64,000 nt of DNA from Phycisphaeraceae bacterium. Lineage in GTDB: Bacteria; Planctomycetota; Phycisphaerae; Phycisphaerales; Phycisphaeraceae. The translations under genes and the position numbers were made by a program. This document shows positions 8,197-17,052 of this stretch, one piece after another. The stretch covers positions 36,424 through 100,423 of the forward strand of contig JAJDCU010000042.1 in assembly GCA_029260655.1 (NCBI GenBank), read 5' to 3'. Position 1 is the stretch's first letter. Each line of letters starts with the position of its first letter. The notes under the pieces were generated by a model, which saw only the letters and a list, made by a program, of their open reading frames with translations, was not told where the DNA came from and did no database searches.

Positions 8197-10454
8197 GTGC
8201 CAACCCCCTAATGCCTGCGTCCGCCGGTGGACAAGTCCCGGGAGCGCCCCCCATCCCGATCGGCCGGTTTAAGCCGATCGATCCTTTGCGCGTGTTGCGT
8301 CAGCACGTCATGTTGTTATCGGTCGTTGCCGTTGTGGGCGTGATCACCGGGGTGGGTGTTTTCTTTGTGCTCAGCCGGACGGTCCCCAAATGGGCGTCTT
8401 CCGCGCAGCTGCGCCTGTCCGAGGGCGTCGCCGACCCCGAGAAGATGCGCACCGGCGATATCTTCACCGGCTCGCCGGCGTCGATGGAGGCGTACATCAA
8501 GAGTGAGGTCTACAAGATCCAGTCCGAGGTCGTGCTCCAGGAGGCGATCGGCAAGCCCCAGGTCCGTAACAGCGACTGGTACGCCGACTATCAAAAAGAT
8601 GACGGCGCGTACGACTTCAACAAGGCCCGGGAGGATCTGGTTGACGACCACCTCAACGTCAGCATGATCCGCGGCACACAATTGATCAACGTCTCGGTCC
8701 ACACCCCTTACAAAGAAGATTGCCAGAAAATCGTCGGCGCGATCGTGTCCGTGTACCTGCAACGCGCCAGGGGTGAGACGACCAACCTGGTTGTCGGCCG
8801 GCGCTCCTCGCTACTCACCGAACGGAACCGGTTCGAGAACGACGTGACCCGTCTCACCAAGCAACTGGAAGACTACACCCGTGACAACAACATGACGAAC
8901 CTGGACAGTCGGCTTGAGGAAGCTGCCCTGGTCAGGCAATTAAAGATCAATGACCGGGAGGAGATGAACAAAGAGCTTTCGTCTCTCGATAAAGCCTATC
9001 AAGCCGCCCTTGCAAAACGCGACGCCGGGGGCCCTCCCGGTGCGGGGGATATCGCGGCCGCCTCGGAAGACCAGGCGATCATGATCCGTGATGAACGGCT
9101 GATGTCGATGCGCGAGCAGCGCGAGGTTGCGCTGTACACCTTCGGCGAGAATCACCGGATGGTCCTGAACATCGACCGCAACATCGCCGCCACCGAGGCC
9201 GAGCGTGAGCGCGAGATCGAGCGGCTGCTGCGCGAGCGAGAAGAGGGCAACCTCACCGGCTACAAGCAGGCCGTCGAGAGCATTACCGAAGTGATCTCCG
9301 AACTCGACGGTGAGATCCTCGAGTTACGAGAGGAGCTGATCGACCTGAACCTTCACCAGACCAAGTACGCCGACTACAAGAGCCAACTCGATCGTGCCCT
9401 GGAAGGCCGTCAGCGGATCGAAGAAGCACTCTCCGAGGTCCGCATGATCGAGAAACTTGAAGACGCGGTCCCTGTGAGGCTGCAGTCGTCCGCTTCCTTG
9501 CCGGAACTGGTGTTCCCCAAGATCGAGCTCGTCGTCCCCGGTGTCACGATGCTGATGCTGGCGCTGGCGACCCTGGCGGTCTTCCTGCGTGAGCTGATGG
9601 ACCAGAGCATCAGGAGCCCGGCGGACATCAAGTTGCTCAAGGAGGCTGAGTTGTTGGGCACGCTGCCCGATGCCGACGAAGACCCCTCCGGGCCCAGCTC
9701 GGTCGAGCGGGTGGTCGAGAAGTACCCCACGGGGTTGCTGGCCGAGTCTTACCGACAGGTCCGCACCGCGCTGTTGGGCAAGATGGATCGGCGCGGCTAC
9801 AAGACGCTGCTGATCGGCTCGGCCCAGCCAGGGTCCGGTGTGTCTTCGGTCACGCACAACCTGGCGACGAGCTTGGCGTACAACGGCCGGAAGGTCGTGA
9901 TCGTCGACGCCAACTTCCGCAGGCCCACCCAGCACCTGTTCGTCGATGCCGACAACGACCGCGGCCTGGTCGACTTACTTTTGTATGACGCGGCCCTGGA
10001 TGACATGTTGTTGACGGTCCAGGACCCGGACATCTCGGTCCTGCCGACCGGCCGGGCCGGCGACGCGCCCCCGGAGATCCTTGAGGGTTCTGGGTTCCGT
10101 ACACTCATGGCCGACCTTGAGACACGGTTCGACATCGTCCTGATCGACGCCCCCCCGGCCCTGCTCAGCTCCGAATGCCAACTCCTGGCCAAGCACGTCG
10201 ACGCCATGGCCGTGATCGTCCGCGCCTCCAGCGACAAGCGGGGCATGGTCGATCGTATGTTCGGGCAGTTCGCTGGCCAACGCGCCGACCTGCTGGGCGT
10301 GATCCTCAACGGCGTGCAGTCCAGCGCCGGCGGGTATTTCCGCAAGAGCTTCAAGGACTTCTACCGTTACCGGGAGAACGGCAACGCCGCCAACGGCCGT
10401 TCTCGCCGCGGCGTGCTCGCCGAGGCCGAATCCGATACGTTGGACGTCGAGTAA
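8193..10454 (+). CDS. Wzc-like chain-length/BY-kinase protein with a degenerate P-loop
   Basis: 753 residues. The Wzz domain has a first membrane helix (about residues 37-60), a long charged coiled-coil-like periplasmic region (about 170-430) and a second helix (VVPGVTMLMLALATLAVFL, about 447-465). The cytoplasmic part has the BY-kinase (CpsD/CapB) fold signature, but the Walker A is degraded: residues SAQPGSGVSSV put Val550 where the invariant P-loop Lys should be, and Walker A' reads VDANFRRP, with Asn574 for the usual second Asp. Walker B (VLIDAPP, Asp652) is kept. The C-terminus has only three tyrosines (YF..DFYRYR), not a clear tyrosine cluster. It is therefore probably an inactive kinase that retains the polysaccharide co-polymerase role. 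It overlaps the TPR gene by 4 bases. Confidence 0.88.
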   Translation: MSANPLMPASAGGQVPGAPPIPIGRFKPIDPLRVLRQHVMLLSVVAVVGVITGVGVFFVLSRTVPKWASSAQLRLSEGVADPEKMRTGDIFTGSPASMEAYIKSEVYKIQSEVVLQEAIGKPQVRNSDWYADYQKDDGAYDFNKAREDLVDDHLNVSMIRGTQLINVSVHTPYKEDCQKIVGAIVSVYLQRARGETTNLVVGRRSSLLTERNRFENDVTRLTKQLEDYTRDNNMTNLDSRLEEAALVRQLKINDREEMNKELSSLDKAYQAALAKRDAGGPPGAGDIAAASEDQAIMIRDERLMSMREQREVALYTFGENHRMVLNIDRNIAATEAEREREIERLLREREEGNLTGYKQAVESITEVISELDGEILELREELIDLNLHQTKYADYKSQLDRALEGRQRIEEALSEVRMIEKLEDAVPVRLQSSASLPELVFPKIELVVPGVTMLMLALATLAVFLRELMDQSIRSPADIKLLKEAELLGTLPDADEDPSGPSSVERVVEKYPTGLLAESYRQVRTALLGKMDRRGYKTLLIGSAQPGSGVSSVTHNLATSLAYNGRKVVIVDANFRRPTQHLFVDADNDRGLVDLLLYDAALDDMLLTVQDPDISVLPTGRAGDAPPEILEGSGFRTLMADLETRFDIVLIDAPPALLSSECQLLAKHVDAMAVIVRASSDKRGMVDRMFGQFAGQRADLLGVILNGVQSSAGGYFRKSFKDFYRYRENGNAANGRSRRGVLAEAESDTLDVE

Positions 10455-10499
10455 TTATTCCGCCGCGGTCAGACGGCGACAACACCCCAGGGAAACAGC

Positions 10500-11501
10500 G
10501 TGACGGGCAAGGCGATTATCACCGGCGGGGCGGGTTTTATCGGCTCGCACCTGGCCGCTGGGCTCAAGGCAGACGGTGTCAGCCTGGTCCTCGTCGACGA
10601 TCTGTCCACGGGCAGCCGGGACAACATCAACGGCCTCTTGGACGATCGCTGCCTGTTTGTTCATGACAAGGCCGATCACGCCTTGGCGGACCCCGCCCTG
10701 ATGCGGGGGGTCGGCCAGGTTTACCACCTCGCCGCGTCCGTCGGCGTCCAGCGGGTCATCGATGACCCGCCCGCGATGGTCCGCAACAACATCGACCAGA
10801 CCGAGGCCGTCCTCGCCGCCGCACGCCGCGCCGGCGCGTCGGTCCTGATCGCCTCCTCCAGCGAGGTCTACGGCAAGTGCCCGGTCCTGCCCCTGCGCGA
10901 GGATATGGAGCTGGTCTACGGCCCGACGACCGCGTCCCGCTGGGCCTACGGCCTGACCAAGGCGCTGGACGAGCACCTGGCGATTGACATGCACCGCAGG
11001 CATGGCCTGCGCGTTGTCGTCACCCGGCTGTTTAATACCATCGGGCCCAGGCAGGTCGGGCACTACGGGATGGTCGTCCCCCGTTTCGTCGCCAAGGCGG
11101 TCGATAATGAAGTGATCGATGTCTACGGCGACGGCACACAGACGCGAGCCTTTTGCGATGTCAGGGACGTGACCCGTGCGATGGCCGAGTTGATCGCCAA
11201 CCCCGACTGCTTTGGCCGGGTCTTTAACCTCGGTTCCGACCGGCGCGTCACTATCAACGAACTGGCGGACCGGGTGATCAAGCTGGCCGGCTCCACCGCG
11301 GGCAAACGGCTGATCCCCTACGAGCAGGCGTTCGGCCCGGACTTCGAAGACCCCACGCACCGATTGCCCGACACCGCTCGCATTACCCAGGCCATCGGCT
11401 TCAAGCCCGAGATCGACCTGGACCAGACGCTTGCCGAACTGATCACGCTTCGGCGAGACCATCTCGCGGCCGCGGCGGCTCCGGCGGGGGGGGCGAACTG
11501 A
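10500..11501 (+). CDS. Extended SDR NAD-dependent sugar-nucleotide epimerase/dehydratase
   Basis: 333 residues with a GTG start at 10500. The N-terminal TGGAGFIGS is the Rossmann GxxGxxG NAD-binding motif. SSSEVYG and the downstream YGLTK give the catalytic Ser/Thr and Tyr-x-x-x-Lys of extended SDRs. TRLFNTIGPRQ and YGDGTQTRAFCDVRDV are typical of UDP-glucuronate decarboxylase, dTDP-glucose dehydratase and UDP-glucose epimerase relatives. The exact substrate cannot be read from the sequence. It lies 45 bases after the Wzc-like gene, and its stop overlaps the next start by 1 base, so it belongs to the EPS operon and presumably supplies a modified sugar nucleotide. Confidence 0.88.
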   Translation: MTGKAIITGGAGFIGSHLAAGLKADGVSLVLVDDLSTGSRDNINGLLDDRCLFVHDKADHALADPALMRGVGQVYHLAASVGVQRVIDDPPAMVRNNIDQTEAVLAAARRAGASVLIASSSEVYGKCPVLPLREDMELVYGPTTASRWAYGLTKALDEHLAIDMHRRHGLRVVVTRLFNTIGPRQVGHYGMVVPRFVAKAVDNEVIDVYGDGTQTRAFCDVRDVTRAMAELIANPDCFGRVFNLGSDRRVTINELADRVIKLAGSTAGKRLIPYEQAFGPDFEDPTHRLPDTARITQAIGFKPEIDLDQTLAELITLRRDHLAAAAAPAGGAN

Positions 11502-12829
11502 TGGTCTCGCTGATCGCCCAGACGACCGATACTGCCGCTTTGGGGGCAGGCGCCTCGCAGGCCAGCGACGCCGCTGTTGCAGCCGCAGAACTGAGCCCCG
11601 GGCTGATGCAGACCCTCGCGCCGTACATGGGCGTGTTTTTCATCGCCTTCTTCGCCAGCATCATCGCGACCCCGCTGATGCGGATGCTGGCGGTGCGCAA
11701 CGGCATCGTGGACCTGCCCGACCTCAAACGCAAGAACCACATCGAACCGGTCGCCTACCTCGGCGGGGTTGCGATCTTTTTGGCCTGGCTGGCCGCCATC
11801 GCGTCGTCCTACTACGTGGTGATCCCCCAGCAGGCGTCGCTGTTGCCGCATATCCGAAACCCGCTGGTGAGTATTTTTCTCGGCGCCGCCGCGATCACCC
11901 TCACCGGGTTCTTCGACGACGTCTACGGGATCAGTCCCCGGGTCAAGATCGGTGGTCAGTTCTTCGCCGCAGCCGCGCTGGCGAACTACAACGTCGGCAC
12001 CGAGCTGATCGATCACCTGTTCCTGCTAGTCGGGGTCGAGCCGATGCAGGGGGTCAGCTACATCCTGGGGACCGCCCTGATCGCGGTGATGGTCATCGGC
12101 GGCTGCAACGCGATGAACCTGCTGGACGGGCTGGACGGGCTGGCGTCGGGGGTCACCGTGATCGCCGGCGTCGGGTTCCTCTTGATCGCCGCCCATGTCG
12201 CGATGGAAACCGGGATCGATCCCGCCGTCGCGTTCAAGGACCCGATCCGGCTGGTGGTCTGCATGGCGTTGATCGGCGCGGTATTGGGCTTCCTCCCCTA
12301 CAACTTCAACCCGGCGAGCATCTTCATGGGCGACGCCGGGTCCCTGCTGCTGGGTTACCTCTGTGTCGCCTCGATCCTGCTCTACGCCGACACCGGGGGC
12401 CTGAGCCTGAGGCTGGTCACCGCCGGGCTGATCGTCTTCGCCGTCCCCATCACCGACACGTCCCTGGCGATCTTCCGCCGGAAGATGCAGGGCAAGCCGA
12501 TCCTCAGCCCCGACAGCCAGCACATCCACCACCTGCTGCGAAGGTCGGGCCTGAGTGTCAAACAGTCGGTCGTGACGATCTACACCGCCGCCATCGTGTT
12601 CGCGGTCCTGGGGTACACGATGGTCGCCTTGGATCTGCGATGGCGCTACGTGCTGGCGGTATTCTTCGTGATCTACGGGTTCATCGTGGTCACGGCCTAC
12701 AAGTACGGCCGGCAGTACGCCATCCTCCACCCCGCGGATGGCGATCAGGCCGACGAAATCGTCCTCCCCGAGGCGATCAATGGGGAAGACGAGTCCGACG
12801 CGGCTGACGGTTCCCCCACGATGCCCTAG
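11501..12829 (+). CDS. WecA/TagO-like polyprenyl-phosphate N-acetylaminosugar-1-phosphate transferase
   Basis: 442 residues, polytopic (about ten or eleven helices). MraY/WecA family motifs are present in order: KRKNHIEPVAYLGG (substrate loop), FFDDVYGISP (catalytic Asp pair), NAMNLLDGLDGLASG, FMGDAGSLLLG and DSQHIHHLLRR, the His-rich cytoplasmic loop typical of WecA/TagO rather than MraY. Such enzymes attach the first sugar-1-phosphate to undecaprenyl phosphate and so start glycan synthesis. It is the last gene of the first operon, with the next gene in opposite orientation. A second, unrelated kind of priming enzyme is encoded at 57225-58775. The C-terminal 40 residues are acidic and hydrophilic. 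Confidence 0.9.
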   Translation: MVSLIAQTTDTAALGAGASQASDAAVAAAELSPGLMQTLAPYMGVFFIAFFASIIATPLMRMLAVRNGIVDLPDLKRKNHIEPVAYLGGVAIFLAWLAAIASSYYVVIPQQASLLPHIRNPLVSIFLGAAAITLTGFFDDVYGISPRVKIGGQFFAAAALANYNVGTELIDHLFLLVGVEPMQGVSYILGTALIAVMVIGGCNAMNLLDGLDGLASGVTVIAGVGFLLIAAHVAMETGIDPAVAFKDPIRLVVCMALIGAVLGFLPYNFNPASIFMGDAGSLLLGYLCVASILLYADTGGLSLRLVTAGLIVFAVPITDTSLAIFRRKMQGKPILSPDSQHIHHLLRRSGLSVKQSVVTIYTAAIVFAVLGYTMVALDLRWRYVLAVFFVIYGFIVVTAYKYGRQYAILHPADGDQADEIVLPEAINGEDESDAADGSPTMP

Positions 12830-12916
12830 ACCGGTCCTCGGCCTCTTAGACCAGCCGCCCCTGACCCGTCACAGGGGGCAAGCGAAAATAGTTTCTATAA
12901 GCCTCACGGCCATCGC

Positions 12917-13468
12917 TCACGGGTCGATCAGCATCACCCCGTCCACGATCGTGCCGGTGATGTCGTAGCGGTAGCCGTCTTCGGCCTGCATCGCCGCCAG
13001 ACGCCACCGGCCCTGCGCATCGTCTGAGAGAGTGATCCGGGCGATCCGCGTCAGGCCGATCTCGGTTGAGCTGTTGCTCTTCCAGGATACGTCCAGACGC
13101 TGGTTGTCAAACTGAAAGGCGATTCCTCCGGCGTCCCCGCCGCCGCCCAGAACGCCGATGCCCCACGTACCCCCGCCCGTGAGGTAGGTGTCGAACGCCA
13201 GGCTCGGGAATGCCATCACAGCGAAGTAGTTGGGTTCGCCGATACTGCCGAAGGCATCCTGGTAGATCGATCCGGCATCCAACTCGAGCGCCACCGCCGC
13301 CGAGACCCAGTCGTTGACGGTGTTGACACTCAGGTCCTGCGTGATGAAGCCGGTTAGCTGCGAGGTGTTGTCGATATTTTGAAGGCTCGCCTCGATCTGC
13401 GCCGACGCGACGGTCGCCGAGGTCAGGCCAAGCAGAGAGGCGGCGACTAACGTGAGGGCGTAACGCAT
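12917..13468 (-). CDS. Secreted protein of unknown function, paralogue of 53900-54721, without a sorting tail
   Basis: 183 residues with a clear signal peptide (LVAASLLGLTSATVASAQ) and an AGGAG ribosome site just upstream. The body shares ordered motifs with the protein at 53900-54721: LDAGSIYQ/LTAGSIYQ, FDTY, GGGGDAGG/GGAGDVGG, IARITLSD, and a closing Y-D/E-x-x-G-x-I segment. It is therefore a member of the same unnamed family. Unlike that paralogue it ends at GVMLIDP and has no PEP-CTERM tail, and the 80 bases beyond its stop do not encode one in any frame I checked by eye. It may be periplasmic or released rather than exosortase-processed. Function unknown. Confidence 0.75.
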   Translation of the reverse strand: MRYALTLVAASLLGLTSATVASAQIEASLQNIDNTSQLTGFITQDLSVNTVNDWVSAAVALELDAGSIYQDAFGSIGEPNYFAVMAFPSLAFDTYLTGGGTWGIGVLGGGGDAGGIAFQFDNQRLDVSWKSNSSTEIGLTRIARITLSDDAQGRWRLAAMQAEDGYRYDITGTIVDGVMLIDP

Positions 13469-13499
13469 GATGATCTCCTGTAGTGTGTGTTGATTCGGA

Positions 13500-14747
13500 T
13501 CAATCGTCTAGCGGGTGATCGCTGATCGCCGGGCGTCTTCGTCGCGGAAACATCAGTGCCAGCCCGGCGGCGAAGCAGGCAAGGGTCGAGGGCTCGGGGA
13601 TCGTGAACAGGTACGCGGCGCCGGTGGTCGTGGGCTCGCCCGGGGCACCGACGATTAGTGTCTGGCCGTCCAGGCCGATCGACCACCCGAACTGATCGTC
13701 TTCCGAGGCGTCGGACGATCGGAACGATTCGAGCAGGTTGCCTGTATCGGGATCGAACATATGCACGATCCCCGAGGCGAGGATCTCATCCGAGAACCAG
13801 GTGCTGACCAGCATGGCATCGTTACTCAAGGCCACCGACTTGCCGAAAAATTGCCCGGAGCCAAGTTGTGGCCAGGGGATGGTGGTGAAAGTGGTATTGA
13901 GTGGATCGGTGATGTCATACAAGCGTACACCGTTTTCACCGGGGAGGATGTTGGCTGTCCCAAGCAACAGCCGATCGGCGCTGATTGCCAGGGAACTCCC
14001 GGCCGAGGCAAGCCCCGGTCCAGGGAAGTCTGCGACCGCAGAACCTGTCAGGGCGTCGAAGAGAGACACAGCACGGTCATTGTTTCCACTGGCGAAAACA
14101 GCCGCATAGTTCCCGTCTATCGCTACCGAGGATCCGAAAGAACCCAATATCTGGGGTGTGGCGGAAACAAGCTTTGCGATCTGATTTCCCGTTGTAAGAT
14201 CAAGTAGATATGCGGTCCCAGCGTTTTCTATTCCTGATACATCAGTCGAGGGAGCGCCAACGATTGCTCTGTTCCCCATGATTGCGATATCTGTGCCAAA
14301 CGTGGTACTCGCGTCCACGTCCTCTGGCGTCCACTTCGCAACCTGATTGCCGTTGGTCAGATCGAATACCCATATGGCGGCGGTGCCGCTGGTGTCCCGG
14401 GCCCCACCGATGTAGGCGAGACCGTTGGAGATTGCTAACGCACCGCCGCCGAAACGGTCGCCGACGAAAACGTCATTGGGTGCGAATTTGAATAATTGGG
14501 TGCCAGTCGAGGCGTCGAACACATAGGCTGCCCCTCCTGCATCGCTCTTGGGGGAGCCCACAAGCGCCATGCCGCCACCGATCGTAACGTTATTTCCAAA
14601 GAAAGAACCTACCTGTGGATCTTCGGGCACGAGCCTAAATGTTTCCGTGACAACAGCCCAAGTATGACTGTGAGCAGAAAGTATGACCACGACACAATAC
14701 AGGCAAAGGCGGCATCCGGTTGACATCGTGAGATTCATGGGGCGCAT
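13500..14747 (-). CDS. PEP-CTERM protein with FG-GAP/beta-propeller-like repeats
   Basis: 415 residues from the ATG at 14747, chosen because AGGAG lies 8 bases before it; an in-frame ATG at 14822 has no such site and would add residues before the signal peptide. After the signal peptide the protein has about six repeats of roughly 50 residues with the pattern FG-x-x-(V/I)A(I/L)-x-(G/N)-A-(L/I)VG-(A/S)P, then YL/VFD-x-x-T-G-x-Q. These are integrin-like FG-GAP repeats that usually form a beta propeller. The C-terminus carries the sorting tail: IPEPSTLACF, a hydrophobic stretch and RRRR, plus ten extra residues. Expected fate: export, then processing by the exosortase. The ligand is unknown. Confidence 0.85.
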   Translation of the reverse strand: MRPMNLTMSTGCRLCLYCVVVILSAHSHTWAVVTETFRLVPEDPQVGSFFGNNVTIGGGMALVGSPKSDAGGAAYVFDASTGTQLFKFAPNDVFVGDRFGGGALAISNGLAYIGGARDTSGTAAIWVFDLTNGNQVAKWTPEDVDASTTFGTDIAIMGNRAIVGAPSTDVSGIENAGTAYLLDLTTGNQIAKLVSATPQILGSFGSSVAIDGNYAAVFASGNNDRAVSLFDALTGSAVADFPGPGLASAGSSLAISADRLLLGTANILPGENGVRLYDITDPLNTTFTTIPWPQLGSGQFFGKSVALSNDAMLVSTWFSDEILASGIVHMFDPDTGNLLESFRSSDASEDDQFGWSIGLDGQTLIVGAPGEPTTTGAAYLFTIPEPSTLACFAAGLALMFPRRRRPAISDHPLDD

Positions 14748-14818
14748 AGATCCGTCTCCTGGACGTTCGAGCGGACAACTGTTTTCAATAATAGGGTATG
14801 ACGTACATTCGTCGGGCA

Positions 14819-16630
14819 TCATTCATGATTCGGAAAATCCAATACAGCCCTTAGTTTGTGTGCATCTGCGATCGGTTGGTCCTGGTGGTTTAAGTGGCCC
14901 CAGCCGCCGTCCAGATCGACCTGTTTGTTGATGTAGTTGAATGCAACGTACAACGAGCCCCCGGCATCCTTGAAAGCCTGCATATTTTTGAAGTAGGCCT
15001 CGTACATCTCGGGCAATGCCTGTGCGTCTATGATGGCTTGTGAGTAAGGCTTGAGATTATTGTTCTGATCTTTCGGCGTCATGTGCTGGCCAGCCTCATA
15101 GGCCAAATAGTCGATGATCCGTCCCATCTCTACGGATAACTGCTGCGCTAGGGCACCATGCTCAATGTAACGGGCTTCAGACTTCTTTATTGTTCCAACG
15201 GGGTTAGTGTCACTCATGGCGTAATTGATCAACGCTACTCCGTCGCTAGTCGAACCAGTGTAGCCTTTGTCACTGAAATACGCGGATGTGGATATCGCAT
15301 CAAACTGCCTGTCAAAGCTAAGTACTTTCAATCTGTCGGTCATTTTCCCTGCCACCCATGCATTGTCACTGTCCTTTATACTAGCTAATACACGGATGAT
15401 CCGGTCCTCGTTACCGGTGAAAACCTGGTGCCATAATGAATAGTCATCCGCCGTATTATTGGCCCACATATCAAAGAATTCCGGTGCGCCCAACTCCACA
15501 TCGTTATTCGGTCCGGGGATAGCACCTTTCCGAATCCAATCATAAACGGGGAACCTTGAGTTCCACACTTCGTTCGACCACTCGACATAGATTTTGGCGT
15601 TGGCGTGTAATGGGGGGATTCCATTGGCTGGGTCGCCGTCGCGCACCATCGTGGCGAAGCTGGTGATGTAAGCCGCATCGGCTTTGTGCGGCATGCAGAA
15701 CCAGGGGTCGGCCCGCAGCTCGTTGCAGAGCTCGATCATGTGTCCCAAGGCCACGCCTTTGCCGGTGGCTTGACTAAAATACGTCTTGGTCGCCCGGGTG
15801 TTCCACGCGACTTCGTCCTGAGTATTCGTTCTTTGCCAGTCCATGAACCGGATCGCCTTGAATGGGCGGAGCCGCTTGATGTAGAGCGGGTGGAATGCAG
15901 ACGGTGAGTTCTCGTCAAACCCCGGCATCCAGAACCGGATGTTGCGGATGTGGTCATTCGGATCGATGCCGGCCAGGTGGATGAAGATGCCTTGACTGCC
16001 CGGTGTCACGGACACGATGTAAGTCTTCGGCTTGACAGGATCGGGTGTGACGGAATTCACATCGCCGGTGAAAGTCACATTGGCGACGCCTTCGTAGGTA
16101 AAAACATAATCCCCTCCGGGGTACGCGCCGCCGACGTTGTTAAAGACGTGGGTGATGATTTCGGTCGCACCGGCGGGAACCTGCAATGGCCACCCATCGG
16201 CGTCCATACTCACGACCTTGTTTTGCGCGGGATCGAACGACGTAAGCCAAGGCCTACACATCTTCATCACGTCCACAAACACCCATTCCCGCCCCCAGTA
16301 GGCCACCTGGTGCAGGTTCATCCCCTTAAACGGCTGGAGTGTCTGGGTGCCGGCGTTCCAGTTGGGCAGGACGACGTTGAGGTCTTCGATCCCGACGTAC
16401 CCGTCGCCGGAGGGGTCACCTTGCAGCAGGTCGCCGGGGGGTGTGACGGTTTGATTCCAGTTGCCAAGGACAATGTTGATGTCCTCAATCCCGACGAAGC
16501 CGTCATCGTTGAGGTCGCCGGGGATCAGCGGGAACTGGGCGAGTACGTTCGGGGCCAGGAACAGCCAGCCGATGCACAGGCAAACCCACAGAGGTCTCAG
16601 CTTAGCGGGGGGGGGGGGCACACCATACAT
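14819..16630 (-). CDS. Dockerin-bearing secreted protein with glycoside-hydrolase-like body
   Basis: 603 residues from the ATG at 16630, preceded by AGGAGG at 7-base spacing. The frame is open to 16672, but that start lies before the ribosome site. A signal peptide (WVCLCIGWLFLAPNVLAQ) is followed by two dockerin type I calcium-binding repeats (about residues 38-92: GDLNDDGFVGIEDIN, GDPSGDGYVGIEDLN). The remaining 500 residues contain YVEWSNEVWN, with Asn353-Glu354. An Asn-Glu pair at the end of a strand is typical of the acid/base site of clan GH-A hydrolases, so a glycan-cleaving role is plausible but not proven. There is no PEP-CTERM tail. Codons 5-8 are a pure run of 12 C (see separate entry). 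Codon usage becomes A+T-richer in the C-terminal third. Confidence 0.8.
   Translation of the reverse strand: MYGVPPPPAKLRPLWVCLCIGWLFLAPNVLAQFPLIPGDLNDDGFVGIEDINIVLGNWNQTVTPPGDLLQGDPSGDGYVGIEDLNVVLPNWNAGTQTLQPFKGMNLHQVAYWGREWVFVDVMKMCRPWLTSFDPAQNKVVSMDADGWPLQVPAGATEIITHVFNNVGGAYPGGDYVFTYEGVANVTFTGDVNSVTPDPVKPKTYIVSVTPGSQGIFIHLAGIDPNDHIRNIRFWMPGFDENSPSAFHPLYIKRLRPFKAIRFMDWQRTNTQDEVAWNTRATKTYFSQATGKGVALGHMIELCNELRADPWFCMPHKADAAYITSFATMVRDGDPANGIPPLHANAKIYVEWSNEVWNSRFPVYDWIRKGAIPGPNNDVELGAPEFFDMWANNTADDYSLWHQVFTGNEDRIIRVLASIKDSDNAWVAGKMTDRLKVLSFDRQFDAISTSAYFSDKGYTGSTSDGVALINYAMSDTNPVGTIKKSEARYIEHGALAQQLSVEMGRIIDYLAYEAGQHMTPKDQNNNLKPYSQAIIDAQALPEMYEAYFKNMQAFKDAGGSLYVAFNYINKQVDLDGGWGHLNHQDQPIADAHKLRAVLDFPNHE
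16607..16618 (-). repeat. Twelve-C homopolymer in the 5' coding end of the dockerin protein
   Basis: The plus strand reads G12 here, which is C12 on the coding strand and encodes Pro5-Pro8. Gain or loss of one base would shift the frame ahead of the signal peptide core. Such tracts are classic slipped-strand sites, although sequencing error in a homopolymer is also possible. Confidence 0.85.
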
Positions 16631-16744
16631 CCTCAAACCTCCTGATTCGGTTGTCTCATACCCGGCGTCCATGGGGCTGGAAAGGCCTAACCACGGCTTA
16701 TCGATGCGGCGGGAGATAGGGTCCCGGTGGGCCGCTTGATTTCA

Positions 16745-16773
16745 AGAATATAACATCCCCAGCGCAAGGTCAA
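16745..16773 (-). promoter_or_regulatory. Sigma-70-like promoter for the dockerin protein gene
   Basis: On the minus strand TTGACC (16773-16768) is followed after 17 bases by TATTCT (16750-16745), with an overlapping TATATT. Predicted transcript start is near 16738, giving a leader of about 108 bases. The same GATGTTATATT core recurs at 32023-32034. Confidence 0.5.
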
Positions 16774-16809
16774 GGATTTCTTGCTCATTATATATGGCCC
16801 GTGCCCGGC

Positions 16810-16837
16810 TTGCAGCCCCTCTCAGCCCTGATACAAT
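16810..16837 (+). promoter_or_regulatory. Sigma-70-like promoter for rpsB-tsf
   Basis: TTGCAG at 16810-16815 and TACAAT at 16832-16837 are separated by 16 bases. The predicted start near 16844 leaves a leader of about 210 bases before rpsB, within which short hairpins can be drawn. Confidence 0.55.
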
Positions 16838-16920
16838 GCTCGGCCGCGGGTATTTCCTGCGGCGGCGGCGGTTTATGCCCTGCCGGGGCGTGAGCCCGAT
16901 GCGTTTTAGTAGCCCAGTTG

Positions 16921-17001
16921 CCGGCAGGGATGCCGGTTTCGTTGTTCTCCGGCGGCGGCTCGTATGGCCTCGCCGGGCGTTTGTTCACAAGGCCCTTTTT
17001 T
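16921..17001 (+). promoter_or_regulatory. Structured rpsB leader with possible attenuator
   Basis: The leader holds a perfect hairpin CCGGCA-GGGA-TGCCGG (16921-16936). Further on, GGCCT (16966-16970) can pair with AGGCC (16990-16994) directly before a run of six T (16996-17001). S2 leaders in other bacteria often mediate feedback by the ribosomal protein. Whether this one does is inference, and the second stem is short. Confidence 0.3.
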
Positions 17002-17052
17002 ACGTCGTAGCGCGGCGGGCTCGTTTGGTAAGCCCGTCCAAGGAGTTTGAGT

